Source of the DNA: Bacillus paramycoides
GTDB lineage: Bacteria; Bacillota; Bacilli; Bacillales; Bacillaceae_G
Reading direction: 5' to 3'
NCBI RefSeq assembly: GCF_001884235.1
Contig: NZ_MAOI01000107.1
Location: 1-64,000, forward strand
DNA length: 64,000 bases
The notes below the pieces were generated by a model that saw only the letters and a program-made list of their open reading frames with translations, ran no database searches and had not been told where the DNA came from. The first letter of the stretch is position 1. Each line of letters opens with the position of its first letter. Below, one piece after another: positions 27,880-38,874 of the stretch. A program made the position numbers and the translations under genes.

Positions 27880-28605
27880 ATGACAGAAAACAAACCGAAA
27901 GTCCTAATACTAGGATCATGCCATATGAGTGAGCATGAAGAATTATTGTCGGACGAGAGACAAGCTGAAATCACAGAACTTGTTTCTATCGTGCAGAATT
28001 TCCAGCCAACAAAAATTGCAGTTGAAAGCATTACAGATAATCAGGATAAATTAAATGAGAATTTTAAGCAGTACAAGTTAGGTACATATGAATTGGCATT
28101 AAATGAAATAGATCAAATTGCTTTTAGAATGGCAGCAAACTTAAAGCATGAACAAGTATATGCGATTGATTGGATGGGTGGAAGTGATGTTGTTAACTTC
28201 TGGGATGTACATAAATGGGTGGAAGAAAATCAGCCAGAACTATTCGCAGAAATATTTAGTTTAGTACCAGAAATAAACTTAACAGATACTAAAAGTGTAC
28301 TAGAGTTTTATCAAGAAATGAATAATCAGGAGATATTTAATCAGCTGCATAAGTTATATGTAAACATGGCACGTATCGGTGATTTTGGTCATTATGTTGG
28401 AATGGAATGGTTAACGTGGTGGTACAAAAGAAACTTAATCATGTATTCGAATATCGTTCGCTTAATTGACTCACTTGAGGAGCGCATTTTATTTATAGTG
28501 GGTGTGTCGCATTGTTCGATTGTGAGTAGGTTTCTTGAAGAAGGGGAAAATTGCGAAATAGTATCACCAAAAAAGTATCTTTATGAAAAACATGTATTGA
28601 AATAA
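27880..28605 (+). CDS. DUF5694 protein (TraB/GumN-like fold suspected)
   Basis: A 241-residue protein with an N-terminal KVLILGSCHMSEHE, a middle YAIDWMGGSDVVNFWDVH, and a C-terminal ERILFIVGVSHCSIVSRFLEE. The GxCHM and GxSHC pair resembles the paired GxxH motifs of TraB/GumN-like proteins, and matches DUF5694. The function is unknown. GGCGGAGGGG precedes the start. Confidence 0.7.
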   Translation: MTENKPKVLILGSCHMSEHEELLSDERQAEITELVSIVQNFQPTKIAVESITDNQDKLNENFKQYKLGTYELALNEIDQIAFRMAANLKHEQVYAIDWMGGSDVVNFWDVHKWVEENQPELFAEIFSLVPEINLTDTKSVLEFYQEMNNQEIFNQLHKLYVNMARIGDFGHYVGMEWLTWWYKRNLIMYSNIVRLIDSLEERILFIVGVSHCSIVSRFLEEGENCEIVSPKKYLYEKHVLK

Positions 28606-28640
28606 AAAGGTATCCAAATTTCTTTGGATACCTTTTATAT
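28605..28640. terminator. Bidirectional terminator
   Basis: A 14-bp stem AAAAGGTATCCAAA (28605-28618) with 28623-28636, between convergent genes, T or A rich on each flank. Confidence 0.85.
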
Positions 28641-29474
28641 TCAAAACGAACGCCCTCTTCTCATCTTATAAAATACAAAACTCACAAGTGTAGAAATACA
28701 AGAGAACAGCAGCGCCACACTAGAAAACGCAATGAGATACATATTATATTTCATTACTTTACCAATTAGTTGGTTACTATCGTACTGAAAGAGTCCCGCT
28801 ATTATATTGAATAAAAATAACACGATAAACATGACGATGACACCGTCTATTGATCCTTTAATGTCTGGTTTACTTAAAGCGATATGTGCGGAAATACAAA
28901 TAGCGATAAATAAAAATAACCAAAATGAAGGATTTAATAAATTGTTTAGCGTAAATAAATTTTTCAATAATACAAACGTTGATAGTAGCATGTTTTGGAC
29001 CATTTCTACATTAATAGAAGTAGAGGCAATCGTTTTTTCGAGAGTTGTATTAAATAGAGAATATGAATCTGGTACGAAATAACGCATTAAAAGGATTAAT
29101 GCAGTAATACCAGAAATAATAGGGCCGATTCCAATAAAGAAATTCCCAATTCGCTGATATACACTTTTTTGATTGTATTGGTGTTGTACGTAACCTAGAG
29201 CACCTTGACTTGTATCTGTTGGGAAGAACTGCGTTGCTACAATTTTATGACGAAATAGTACGCACATAATTGCATGTCCGAGTTCATGAATAGGAACACC
29301 GATCCACGCAGTTAATAGGAATCCTTTTCTTCCGAAAGCCCTTGACCAATACATTCGTGTGAGAGATTCTAAATAACCTAATAGAAATCCAATTACAATG
29401 ATGACTCCAATTAAAGAAAATAGTTGGAGCACACTTGTAAGGAGTATTTGAAAAATTGAGTTTACAAATTCCAT
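28641..29474 (-). CDS. Membrane protein with HExxH motif (M50-like peptidase)
   Basis: A 277-residue protein with about six hydrophobic segments. Near residue 65 it has WIGVPIHELGHAIMCVLF: an HELGH zinc motif in a membrane-spanning region, as in M50 site-2 type peptidases. The second M50 motif (Asp in the third core helix) is not obvious, so activity is uncertain. No PDZ domain. Monocistronic. Confidence 0.6.
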   Translation of the reverse strand: MEFVNSIFQILLTSVLQLFSLIGVIIVIGFLLGYLESLTRMYWSRAFGRKGFLLTAWIGVPIHELGHAIMCVLFRHKIVATQFFPTDTSQGALGYVQHQYNQKSVYQRIGNFFIGIGPIISGITALILLMRYFVPDSYSLFNTTLEKTIASTSINVEMVQNMLLSTFVLLKNLFTLNNLLNPSFWLFLFIAICISAHIALSKPDIKGSIDGVIVMFIVLFLFNIIAGLFQYDSNQLIGKVMKYNMYLIAFSSVALLFSCISTLVSFVFYKMRRGRSF

Positions 29475-29675
29475 TGTCTTTCATCCAATCTGTTTAAAGT
29501 TTCACTTTATTTGCTATGTTTCATAATAGCATTATTTTTCTAGATTACTAGTACATATATTTTCTTTCGAAGGGAGGATTTCATAATCTTTTTCTTGTAG
29601 TCATGTTTTATGTCCAAAGTCATATATTGAATCTGTAACACCCTATAAGGTATATGCTTAAGGAGGGATGAGAGA

Positions 29676-30458
29676 ATGAAATGTCCGGTGTGTAGTACAG
29701 AAAATGCAGCGGAGGCAAAGTTTTGTGGGAATTGTGGACATTCGTTAACGGAAGAAGCGGAAGCAAGTGGTACACAGGAAGAAGAGCAACTATCGCGCGC
29801 AGCGCAAGTAAAGGAAAGTCGGCCGAATGAAACGGTAGAGCAAGCGAAAAAATTTGCAAGTGGTTATTTTCAGTTCTTTCAAAATGCGTTAAAAGCACCG
29901 ACAGCGATTATGAAAAGTGGAAGTATTGAAGTGCGAAATGGGATCGTGAGTCTTGTGCTTATTTGTTTTTTAGGAGCATGTATATTTTATAGAATAATGA
30001 GCGCAGCAACAGCCGTTACGAGAACATTTGCACCAGATATATCTACTCCCACATTTTTTGGAGAATCTGTAACGGTCTTTTTATTTTTATTAATTTTAAC
30101 TTTATTTGTCGGATTTATTATTTTTGTAAGTGGTAAGATGATGAAATCATCTTTTTCTTTTCTTGAAGTATTCGGTATATGGGGAACGATAGTGACTCCG
30201 GCTATTGCTATATTAGTCCTTTCGTTTCTTTTTAGTTTCTTATTAATCTTTTTCTTACCGATATTACTATGGGTAGCTACAACATATATAGGGATTAGTA
30301 TAATTGTAGCTATATTAAAACTAGACAACGGCGGCTTAGATCCTGTTTACACACTTATTATCGCAAATGTTTTCATTGGGATTGCAACATGGATTGTACT
30401 TTGGTCTTACATTAACACGATAATTCAAACCTTTACCAGAGGATTAACTGGCTTCTAA
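29676..30458 (+). CDS. Zinc-ribbon membrane protein
   Basis: A 260-residue protein. Residues 3-22 form a zinc ribbon (CPVCSTENAAEAKFCGNCGH), followed by an acidic linker and five or so hydrophobic segments from residue 90. It resembles YIP1-like zinc-ribbon proteins of Bacillus, function unknown. It precedes another zinc-ribbon membrane gene by about 20 bp, probably one operon. AAGGAGGGATG marks the start. Confidence 0.72.
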   Translation: MKCPVCSTENAAEAKFCGNCGHSLTEEAEASGTQEEEQLSRAAQVKESRPNETVEQAKKFASGYFQFFQNALKAPTAIMKSGSIEVRNGIVSLVLICFLGACIFYRIMSAATAVTRTFAPDISTPTFFGESVTVFLFLLILTLFVGFIIFVSGKMMKSSFSFLEVFGIWGTIVTPAIAILVLSFLFSFLLIFFLPILLWVATTYIGISIIVAILKLDNGGLDPVYTLIIANVFIGIATWIVLWSYINTIIQTFTRGLTGF

Positions 30459-30477
30459 TGAAAAGGTGGTTGAACGG

Positions 30478-31716
30478 ATGAATGTATGTACAAAGTGCGG
30501 AACTCAGTTTGAAGACGGAGTGCAATTTTGCCAAAACTGCGGGACGAAGAGGGGACGTCCTGTAGTACAAAAGCAGAAAATGGGCAAAGGGACAAAAATT
30601 GGAATTATACTTTTAGCACTTTTTGTGATAGTAATGGGCGGATTGTATATGTATGGTGGTTCATATTATTCGCAATCAGCGCAAGTAGACCGTATGATTG
30701 CTGTTTTACAAGAGAGGAACGGGGAGCAACTGGCTGAGATGGTCACGACAGATGATCCAGCGGTTATTGTAACGAGAGAGAGTTTAGCGCCTCTATTTTC
30801 ATATATAAAAGAAAATCCGTCTTACGTTAATGAATTGAAAGGTTATATGAAGCAAGGACAAAAGCAGGGTGAGGGAATAGAAAGAGTAGATTTTTCTTTA
30901 ACAAAAGACGGGAAGTATTTCTTTTTATTTGATCGGTATAAATTGAAAGCGAAGACGTATTATGCAACGTTACTTACAAATGAAAAAGATACATTTTTAA
31001 AGGTGAACGGAAAAGAGCTTGATAAGACGAATGATAAAAAGTTTGATAAGCAATATGGACCGTTTCTTCCAGGGGTACAACTGTTTCAATCAGAATATAA
31101 AAATGAATATGTGAAACTATCTCGTGAAGAAAAGGTTGTACTTATGAAACAAAGCCAAAATAATGTAACGGTAGATTTAACGTTACAAGGACAATATATT
31201 ACAGTCCAAACGAATGCGCCTGGTGCGACATTATATGTGAATCAAAAGCCAGTTACAACGTTGACCGGAGAAGAGATTACGTGGGGGCCTATATCTACTG
31301 ATGGAAGTGCAACGATTTATTTAGAACGAAATGGTGAAAACGGAAGAGAAATGACAAAGGTGGAAACTGTCACCGCACTGTCGACTTATAGTCTTCCATT
31401 TCAAAAGAAAGGTGCAGAAAAAACAGTTATTTACAATGTCACCCCGCCAGTTACGACTCAATATGTATATAATGGTTTCATTTTCCCTGATAGTGATATT
31501 CGTAAATTAACGAGTGCGGATTTGGGATATTTAACGAAAGAACAATTGAAAATTGCTAGAAATGAAATATACGCAAGACATGGACATATTTTTCAAACGA
31601 AAGATATGCAAACGTACTTTTCAAAACAGTCTTGGTACAGAGAAAATCCGTATTTTACAGGAGCGTTAACTAATATTGAATCTTATAATGTTGAACTTAT
31701 CAAATCAAGAGAATAG
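30478..31716 (+). CDS. Zinc-ribbon, single-span, YARHG-domain protein
   Basis: A 412-residue protein: zinc ribbon at residues 3-23 (CTKCGTQFEDGVQFCQNCG), one membrane span at about 39-60, a long extracytoplasmic region, and a C-terminal YARHG domain (IARNEIYARHGHIFQTKDM and YFSKQSWYREN). YARHG is thought to bind cell-wall or surface components. I prefer ATG at 30478 over GTG at 30466 because of spacing from AAAGGTGG. Likely cotranscribed with the previous zinc-ribbon gene, and the two may form a membrane complex (inference). Confidence 0.78.
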   Translation: MNVCTKCGTQFEDGVQFCQNCGTKRGRPVVQKQKMGKGTKIGIILLALFVIVMGGLYMYGGSYYSQSAQVDRMIAVLQERNGEQLAEMVTTDDPAVIVTRESLAPLFSYIKENPSYVNELKGYMKQGQKQGEGIERVDFSLTKDGKYFFLFDRYKLKAKTYYATLLTNEKDTFLKVNGKELDKTNDKKFDKQYGPFLPGVQLFQSEYKNEYVKLSREEKVVLMKQSQNNVTVDLTLQGQYITVQTNAPGATLYVNQKPVTTLTGEEITWGPISTDGSATIYLERNGENGREMTKVETVTALSTYSLPFQKKGAEKTVIYNVTPPVTTQYVYNGFIFPDSDIRKLTSADLGYLTKEQLKIARNEIYARHGHIFQTKDMQTYFSKQSWYRENPYFTGALTNIESYNVELIKSRE

Positions 31717-31725
31717 AGTGCGTGA

Positions 31726-31758
31726 AAAAGGTACAGTGCATATTACTGTACCTTTTCT
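31726..31758. terminator. Bidirectional terminator
   Basis: AAAAGGTACAGT (31726-31737) pairs with ACTGTACCTTTT (31745-31756). Confidence 0.85.
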
Positions 31759-31762
31759 ATAG

Positions 31763-33415
<1,653 letters not shown>

Positions 33416-33492
33416 GTTAAAGGGGAATGATCATTTTTGTCGAATAAAGAGGATTGGAAAATAGTTACATATAGGGAAGGGGATCATTAAAA

Positions 33493-33982
33493 ATGGTTGT
33501 AGCACTTCAACAAGTTCAAGAATCAGAAAAAACGATTTTACGTAATTTGTACTCACTATATCTTCATGACCTCTCTAGGTTCACTACTAATATAACTATT
33601 GGAGCGGATGGTTTTTTTTGAATACGAAGATTTGGACACGTTTTGGAAAATCGATGGAATCACTCCATATTTCATAAAAGTTGATAATAGTATCGTAGGG
33701 TTTTTATTGTTATTAGAACGTCCATTTTTGAAGAAAGAAAATGACTTTGGTATTAATGATATTTTCATATTGAATCAATATAAAGGAAAAGGAATGGGTA
33801 AACAAGTTATTGAGAATTTACTAGAAGAGAAACGAGGACAATATTTCGTTATCGAACTTGTGGAAAATGTACCAGCAGTTTCGTTTTGGAAGAAAGTATA
33901 TAAAGAACTGAATATTGAATTTGATGAAAGAGAGCAACTAATTGATGATGAAGAATGTCTCGTTCAGACGTTTAAAATATAA
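33493..33982 (+). pseudogene. GNAT acetyltransferase, frameshifted at T8
   Basis: ATG at 33493 after AGGGAAGGGGA starts MVVALQQVQESEKTILRNLY and runs to GADGFF, then a TGA after eight T residues (33612-33619). With seven T the frame would continue EYEDLDTFWKIDGITPYF and run to the stop at 33982. The second part has the GNAT acetyl-CoA loop (FILNQYKGKGMGKQVIENL) and FWKKVY. So a whole acetyltransferase of about 162 residues is split by one base. Start codons inside the second half lack a good ribosome-binding site. Confidence 0.85.
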
Positions 33983-34020
33983 TGAAATTGGTGCTCTTTA
34001 CAATTACTTTGAAGTTTAAC

Positions 34021-34112
34021 TTTATCCGCGTTAACGGGCAGCCCGATTGTGGTGAGGGCTAATAATCAGTGGGGGATGGGCAAAATCCTTGCTGATTAAA
34101 GTTTCACTTTAT
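34021..34112. repeat. bcr1-like repeat, inverted copy
   Basis: Flanked by TTTAT (34021-34025, 34108-34112). It carries GGTGAGGGCTAATAATCAGTGG and ends ATTAAAGTTTCACTTTAT, the reverse complement of the 26842 copy with a shorter middle. Confidence 0.78.
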
Positions 34113-34215
34113 TTTGAATATAGCGTTCACCCTTGAAAAGTATAGTAGTTATCGCTTATATTGTCATATAGTATTTGTTTTTTTAACAAGCAATGAACGA
34201 ACCAGGGGGTACAAC

Positions 34216-34626
34216 ATGGCAATAAATATGAAAACAATCGAAGAATGGATTGCTGAATCAAATACAAGACATGAAGAAGACTTTGGACACGTTGTTGAAG
34301 AGATGAAAGAAGTATGTGTCGGACTTGATAACGCGACGTTAATTTATACGAAAAATGTATTTTGTTTCGGCAAGAAAGCAGAAGTATTTTTCTTCTTCCA
34401 AGATCACGTTGTTATCGGACAAGAGAAGGAAGAGTATGTCGAAGTTGAGAAGTTAAAGTATGCTGATATTACAAATAGTAATTTAAAAACAAATGATAAA
34501 AATACTACATTAGAATTGAAGTTTTCTAATGGAAAAGCTATCAATTTAGATAGTTTAAATGATAACTACGGTACGAAAAACTGGTTATTTGCAAGACAAA
34601 TTAAGAGTATCTTTAAATTAATCTAG
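34216..34626 (+). CDS. Conserved hypothetical protein (PH-like fold possible)
   Basis: A 136-residue soluble protein from ATG at 34216 after CAGGGGG. The second half (FFFQDHVVIGQEKEEYVEVE, then YADITNSNLKTND and ELKFSNGKAINLDSL) has the alternating-strand pattern of bacterial PH-like domains, but I cannot assign a family with confidence. It has no operon partner. Confidence 0.6.
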   Translation: MAINMKTIEEWIAESNTRHEEDFGHVVEEMKEVCVGLDNATLIYTKNVFCFGKKAEVFFFFQDHVVIGQEKEEYVEVEKLKYADITNSNLKTNDKNTTLELKFSNGKAINLDSLNDNYGTKNWLFARQIKSIFKLI

Positions 34627-34627
34627 T

Positions 34628-34660
34628 AAAAAAGCAGGCTTTGAACGGCCTGCTTTTTTA
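34628..34660. terminator. Bidirectional terminator
   Basis: AAAGCAGGC (34631-34639) and GCCTGCTTT (34648-34656), A run before and T run after, between convergent genes. Confidence 0.85.
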
Positions 34661-35248
34661 CTTGTTTCCTATTACACAAAGGCAACCTCTCTCCTCATAA
34701 CATTTCACACCTTTAAATCCTGTTTTATAAAAGAGGTTTACTAATTCTTCGGTCGCTTTAAATGTATCCATATGATATTGGATTTTGAAAGTTTCAGCGA
34801 CTAATAAAAAGGATCCGTTCGGTTTTAAGACGCGAAACACTTCTTTTATATCGTGTTCAACATCAGGCCAAAAGTAGTGGGTTTGAAAAGCGGTAATGAG
34901 ATCAAAGAAGTCCGGATGATATGGAATAGAGGAGACGCTTGCTTGATGAATAATTACTTTCGTTGCTTTTACATCCTTCATATTTGCTTTCTTTGAGTTT
35001 TCAACAGCTTGATTGGAGTAATCAATCCCATATATTTTCCCATGGGGAGTTAATCTTGAAAGTGTATGTATTGTTTTACCACCTCCACAACCAATATCTA
35101 AAATAATTGCATCTTCACGTATATGTATTTTTTGTAAAGCCCAAATTGTTAGTCTCGTATGTGCAGCATTCATAATGCAAAGCATAGAGGAACCGATTGT
35201 CCCATGAGGATTTTTCGCTTGCTCGATTAATCGTTGTAAAATACTCAA
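34658..35248 (-). CDS. Class I SAM-dependent methyltransferase
   Basis: A 196-residue methyltransferase. Motif I is AIILDIGCGGGKTIHTLSRL, motif II GKIYGIDYSNQAVE, and motif post-I to III FFDLITAFQTHYFW and EVFRVLKPNGSFLL. The substrate is unknown. TTG start after AAAGGAGAG. It ends against the convergent gene's terminator. Confidence 0.85.
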   Translation of the reverse strand: MSILQRLIEQAKNPHGTIGSSMLCIMNAAHTRLTIWALQKIHIREDAIILDIGCGGGKTIHTLSRLTPHGKIYGIDYSNQAVENSKKANMKDVKATKVIIHQASVSSIPYHPDFFDLITAFQTHYFWPDVEHDIKEVFRVLKPNGSFLLVAETFKIQYHMDTFKATEELVNLFYKTGFKGVKCYEERGCLCVIGNK

Positions 35249-35310
35249 TTCAAACTCTCCTTTTATATAAGAATATGTACTTATTTCGCTTCTAATAATT
35301 TAACTCCTTT

Positions 35311-35339
35311 AAAAAAGCACGCCATCAATTGGCGTGCTT
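35311..35339 (-). terminator. Terminator of the azole (TOMM) maturation operon
   Basis: AAGCACGCCA (35315-35324) and TGGCGTGCTT (35330-35339); on the minus strand six T follow. It touches the sagB-like stop. Confidence 0.85.
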
Positions 35340-36902
35340 CTAATTATGCAAGTATCCTTTTAGCCAATTCCGCGCCCGATACGCTCCAACTGGAATTTGA
35401 ATGAGCGACGTTTCATTTCTGCCATCTATTCCATACAATTGATTACATAAATTTGTATCGAAACTAAGTAAAGGGTGACCGCCCATTCCCATAGCAGTCG
35501 CAGCTAAAACGAGTTTATGAACGAGTATACCAGCTTCCATTTGGTGAATACGGTATCCTCTATATCCTAATTCATTTTTATAGTAATCTTTATTTCCAAT
35601 TACATGTAGACAAAGTGGTGCTTGAAACAGGTTTACGTTATCCATCGTCATACTGGATTGGAGGGGATAACGAAGGTCTCCATGCCGTATTGGCTGTATG
35701 GAATGTGTTTGACTGTTATAAGCGTAAGCGCCGTTTTCTATATCTTTTACGTTATAAAAGCATCCATATAATGAGACTCGTGCATTTTCATTTAAGTAAT
35801 TACCATCAAGGTCGTTGTAATAAGGGAAGGAGAGGCTCGCTTCTTGTAGTAAAGTAGCGAGCTCGACTGCATCCCATTTCGTTAAAATGAAGTCGGCATC
35901 AGGTGAATATCGTTTTTTACAAAGGTGCAAGAAATCATATGATAAACGTTCTACTTTTGGTAGTTGTAAAGTGTGGGCATTATATTGATGTCGTTCTTCA
36001 TGAGTTAATGTTTGGAAGTGTTCTGTCGATTCAATCATAGATGTCGCGTTTACTTTTGTTATCATCGGATATTCATCTACATGTTTTGAGCGAACGAAAT
36101 GCTCATGTGTTAAAGGTGGAATTTGCTGCAGTAAGTCATGAGAAGTAACTGTTTTATTTTCATGATGATCATCGTGAAACCAATCTGTATGTGGTTCTGT
36201 ACTTAAAGGAACGACCGCGTATACACTTTCTTCATTTTCTGATAGTCCGAGTAAATGATTAATCGCCCGGTCTAGAAACTGAAAATATACCCCATTTGTG
36301 TAGCCGAATTGTTTTGCGCATTCAAGCAATTGTCCGATTAGAACGCCACTATCTAACCCTTGCAGACGATATGAAAAGTTATTGTATTTAAAGAAGTTTT
36401 TCCAAAACATAGTAGATACGAATGCAGCGCCAAAACAAGAATGCATGTTGCAACGATTGCCGAGTGCTTCTGTAAGATAAGAATCAAAATTTCCTTCGCG
36501 AAGTAAGACGAGACGATGGTGTGCGGTGTCATAATGGTAAATTCCGTCTGGATAATGGTCAATCTTTAAATACATATATAATTCATTTGGATATAAAGCC
36601 CCCCCTGAAGGGATGAATCTTCGGAATAGAGTCGTTGTTTTATTATGTTCTAGGCTAGTAGTAGGTTGGCATAATTGTGTTAAACCAAACGAGTACCAAA
36701 GATAATGACCGATTTCCTCTAGGTTAGGTTTAGTAGAAGGATTACGTAATGTTAACGGGACTTCTAAAGAGAGAGGGATGACTGGTAAATTTCGATATAA
36801 TTTATAAGGAAGTGGCGCATCTTCCCAATCAATCTCTTTATCGGGCGGCATAATTTCATTAATAGAGAAATGGAGATGGTGTAAAAAAGTATCTAGTTGC
36901 AT
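35340..36902 (-). CDS. SagB-type FMN dehydrogenase of azole biosynthesis
   Basis: A 520-residue protein with two nitroreductase-like halves (for example LFRRFIPSGGALYPNELYMY in the first and GILVHKLVLAATAMGMGGHP in the second), the SagB family layout. In thiazole/oxazole-modified microcins this enzyme oxidises azolines to azoles with FMN. ATG at 36902 has GGGGGG 6 nt upstream. Last gene of the operon, 22 bp after the cyclodehydratase. The doubled form matches the heterocycloanthracin-type clusters of the cereus group. Confidence 0.85.
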   Translation of the reverse strand: MQLDTFLHHLHFSINEIMPPDKEIDWEDAPLPYKLYRNLPVIPLSLEVPLTLRNPSTKPNLEEIGHYLWYSFGLTQLCQPTTSLEHNKTTTLFRRFIPSGGALYPNELYMYLKIDHYPDGIYHYDTAHHRLVLLREGNFDSYLTEALGNRCNMHSCFGAAFVSTMFWKNFFKYNNFSYRLQGLDSGVLIGQLLECAKQFGYTNGVYFQFLDRAINHLLGLSENEESVYAVVPLSTEPHTDWFHDDHHENKTVTSHDLLQQIPPLTHEHFVRSKHVDEYPMITKVNATSMIESTEHFQTLTHEERHQYNAHTLQLPKVERLSYDFLHLCKKRYSPDADFILTKWDAVELATLLQEASLSFPYYNDLDGNYLNENARVSLYGCFYNVKDIENGAYAYNSQTHSIQPIRHGDLRYPLQSSMTMDNVNLFQAPLCLHVIGNKDYYKNELGYRGYRIHQMEAGILVHKLVLAATAMGMGGHPLLSFDTNLCNQLYGIDGRNETSLIQIPVGAYRARNWLKGYLHN

Positions 36903-36924
36903 CAAATTCCCCCCTTACTATAAA

Positions 36925-38874
36925 TTATGGAAACGGATGCGGATGTGGATTTAATCCCTCATTCGTTAAAGGTTCATTTGTATAGCCGAGTGTCATCGGT
37001 ACGGTATATACTCTGTCTAGTCCTGTAAGACGAGTGAGGTGGTGACCAAACGTCATCGGTAACATACCTGGAATAATTACTTTTACACAATGTAATCCAT
37101 TCTTTTCTATGAGGGGGACAGTTTGATCTACAACAATTACTTCAAGCCCAGATTGATGTAGTCGGTTTAAAAGTTGATTCAGGTCAGATGTTAAATCCAT
37201 ATCAAATGATTGTAATGCATTCACTTCTTGGAACGTTTGCACCGGAGCATCGTCACGTAAAAGGAAGTGAAGACGTTCTTCAGCTTCTTTCAATCCGTAT
37301 AGCATACTATGATCGCCCATTTGCGTAACAAGATAAGGATCGCGTAAACAGTTTTCATATTTTTCTTTGTTTTGATTCAGATCATCATCTGATATAAGTA
37401 ACATGCCAGCTATTTCATGAATCGCAGTTTTGATTGCTCGAATGGGCTCCATATGAGCACCACCAGCACAGACGAGATTCATCCCATCTTGCCTCGTGTT
37501 TTTCGCAATCACCCAAATGCTCGGAATACCGTGTTCCATCGTTGCGTTGAAAACGTGTAATTCATATCCAGTAATCGTACGCAAGCGCTCAATCATTAAT
37601 TGTAATTCAGTATCCTCTGCCGAACTAAGATCAAGACGAGGAAGAGGTAATTCTGCATACCATGTGAGTAAAAAAGCATCGCGCTCTACGATTTCTAATA
37701 TGCCATGAAAAATGGCCTCTTCTAAACTACCACCAATCGCACATCCATTTGATGTTTCATACACAAAAGCATCTCGATGACCAAGGCTATAATAGGCGAT
37801 TGATTCTGGGACTAGAAGTGGTCTATCTTGTGATAAAGAATATCCCCATACCCAACTTTGCTGATGATCAGGATCAAATGGTTTAAATGGAAAAGGATCA
37901 CGATTATAATGTTCATTTGTATGTACACCAAGTGTGAGGGGATTCAGTGCGATATCCCCTAGTTCACGAAAACTACCATGTACATTTGTCTTTTTGCCAC
38001 GAGGTGACATGCCGCAATATCGTTCTAATCCTTCCAAAATAGCAGTTGATTCACTGAGTGCGAATGAATTAGTTCGGCCCGCGACACCTTCATTCCCAAA
38101 CATTAACGGCATATTTATAATGACATCAGCGAACGGTAATAAAGAATGCTGCATTTTGCCGTTTAAAATTCCGGTTCGATAATCTAAATAATCTTTCGTT
38201 AAAAATGTGTTTAGCTCATGAATCGAACGACAGCGATACGCCTCACTGCTCGTTTTCAAACTCGGTTGTAAAGAAATCTTTGATGCATCGGCTGTATCGT
38301 CAGACAAATTGCTACATACTGGACAGAGAGGATCTGGAAGAAAGGAATGCCGGGTACATTGTAATGTTTGTAAGTCTAGTAAAATAAGTTCGTTTTCTAA
38401 AGAAGAATGTTCAGTAGATAATATTTTCTCTGTTTCAGCATGAATGAGCTGGCACATTTGTAAAATTCCATTTTGGGTGGCGCGTACATCACGCCTCGTC
38501 ACATCATTTGCTTTTAACGCATATTTTCGCTGTAATTCCCACATTTCTCGTTGATCAAAGCCAGCTATAAAGCGACGGCCATCAGCGCAGTTGGTACATC
38601 CTGTGGCAAGAGGGTGAATGTAAGGGCCGATAATCCCTTCACCAAATGAAGTGAACCCCCGAAGCCATGGAATATTACTTGAGCGAAAGATAAGTTCGGC
38701 ATCATGATGAACGGAAGAAGGAGAGCCGTCATGTAATACAAGAGCGAGATGAATATTTTCAGGGAGAGTTTCTGTAATTGTATGTTGGCGGATGATGGAG
38801 TATTGTTTACACAATTGATCATGTACATAGTCTGCGAGTAGGCCATCTCCTATTAGTAGTATGTTTTGAGTCAT
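36925..38874 (-). CDS. YcaO-type cyclodehydratase (fused C-D protein)
   Basis: A 649-residue fusion. The N-terminal third is the leader-peptide-binding E1-like part, with Cys pairs CTNCADGRRF and CPVCSNLSDD that should bind zinc. The C-terminal part is the YcaO domain that uses ATP to cyclise Cys/Ser/Thr (ILEGLERYCG, GCAIGGSLEEAIFHGILEIV and ERDAF). It ends PHPHPFP, the proline-rich tail important for YcaO activity. It overlaps the upstream ThiF-like gene by 4 bp (ATGA). Confidence 0.9.
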   Translation of the reverse strand: MTQNILLIGDGLLADYVHDQLCKQYSIIRQHTITETLPENIHLALVLHDGSPSSVHHDAELIFRSSNIPWLRGFTSFGEGIIGPYIHPLATGCTNCADGRRFIAGFDQREMWELQRKYALKANDVTRRDVRATQNGILQMCQLIHAETEKILSTEHSSLENELILLDLQTLQCTRHSFLPDPLCPVCSNLSDDTADASKISLQPSLKTSSEAYRCRSIHELNTFLTKDYLDYRTGILNGKMQHSLLPFADVIINMPLMFGNEGVAGRTNSFALSESTAILEGLERYCGMSPRGKKTNVHGSFRELGDIALNPLTLGVHTNEHYNRDPFPFKPFDPDHQQSWVWGYSLSQDRPLLVPESIAYYSLGHRDAFVYETSNGCAIGGSLEEAIFHGILEIVERDAFLLTWYAELPLPRLDLSSAEDTELQLMIERLRTITGYELHVFNATMEHGIPSIWVIAKNTRQDGMNLVCAGGAHMEPIRAIKTAIHEIAGMLLISDDDLNQNKEKYENCLRDPYLVTQMGDHSMLYGLKEAEERLHFLLRDDAPVQTFQEVNALQSFDMDLTSDLNQLLNRLHQSGLEVIVVDQTVPLIEKNGLHCVKVIIPGMLPMTFGHHLTRLTGLDRVYTVPMTLGYTNEPLTNEGLNPHPHPFP

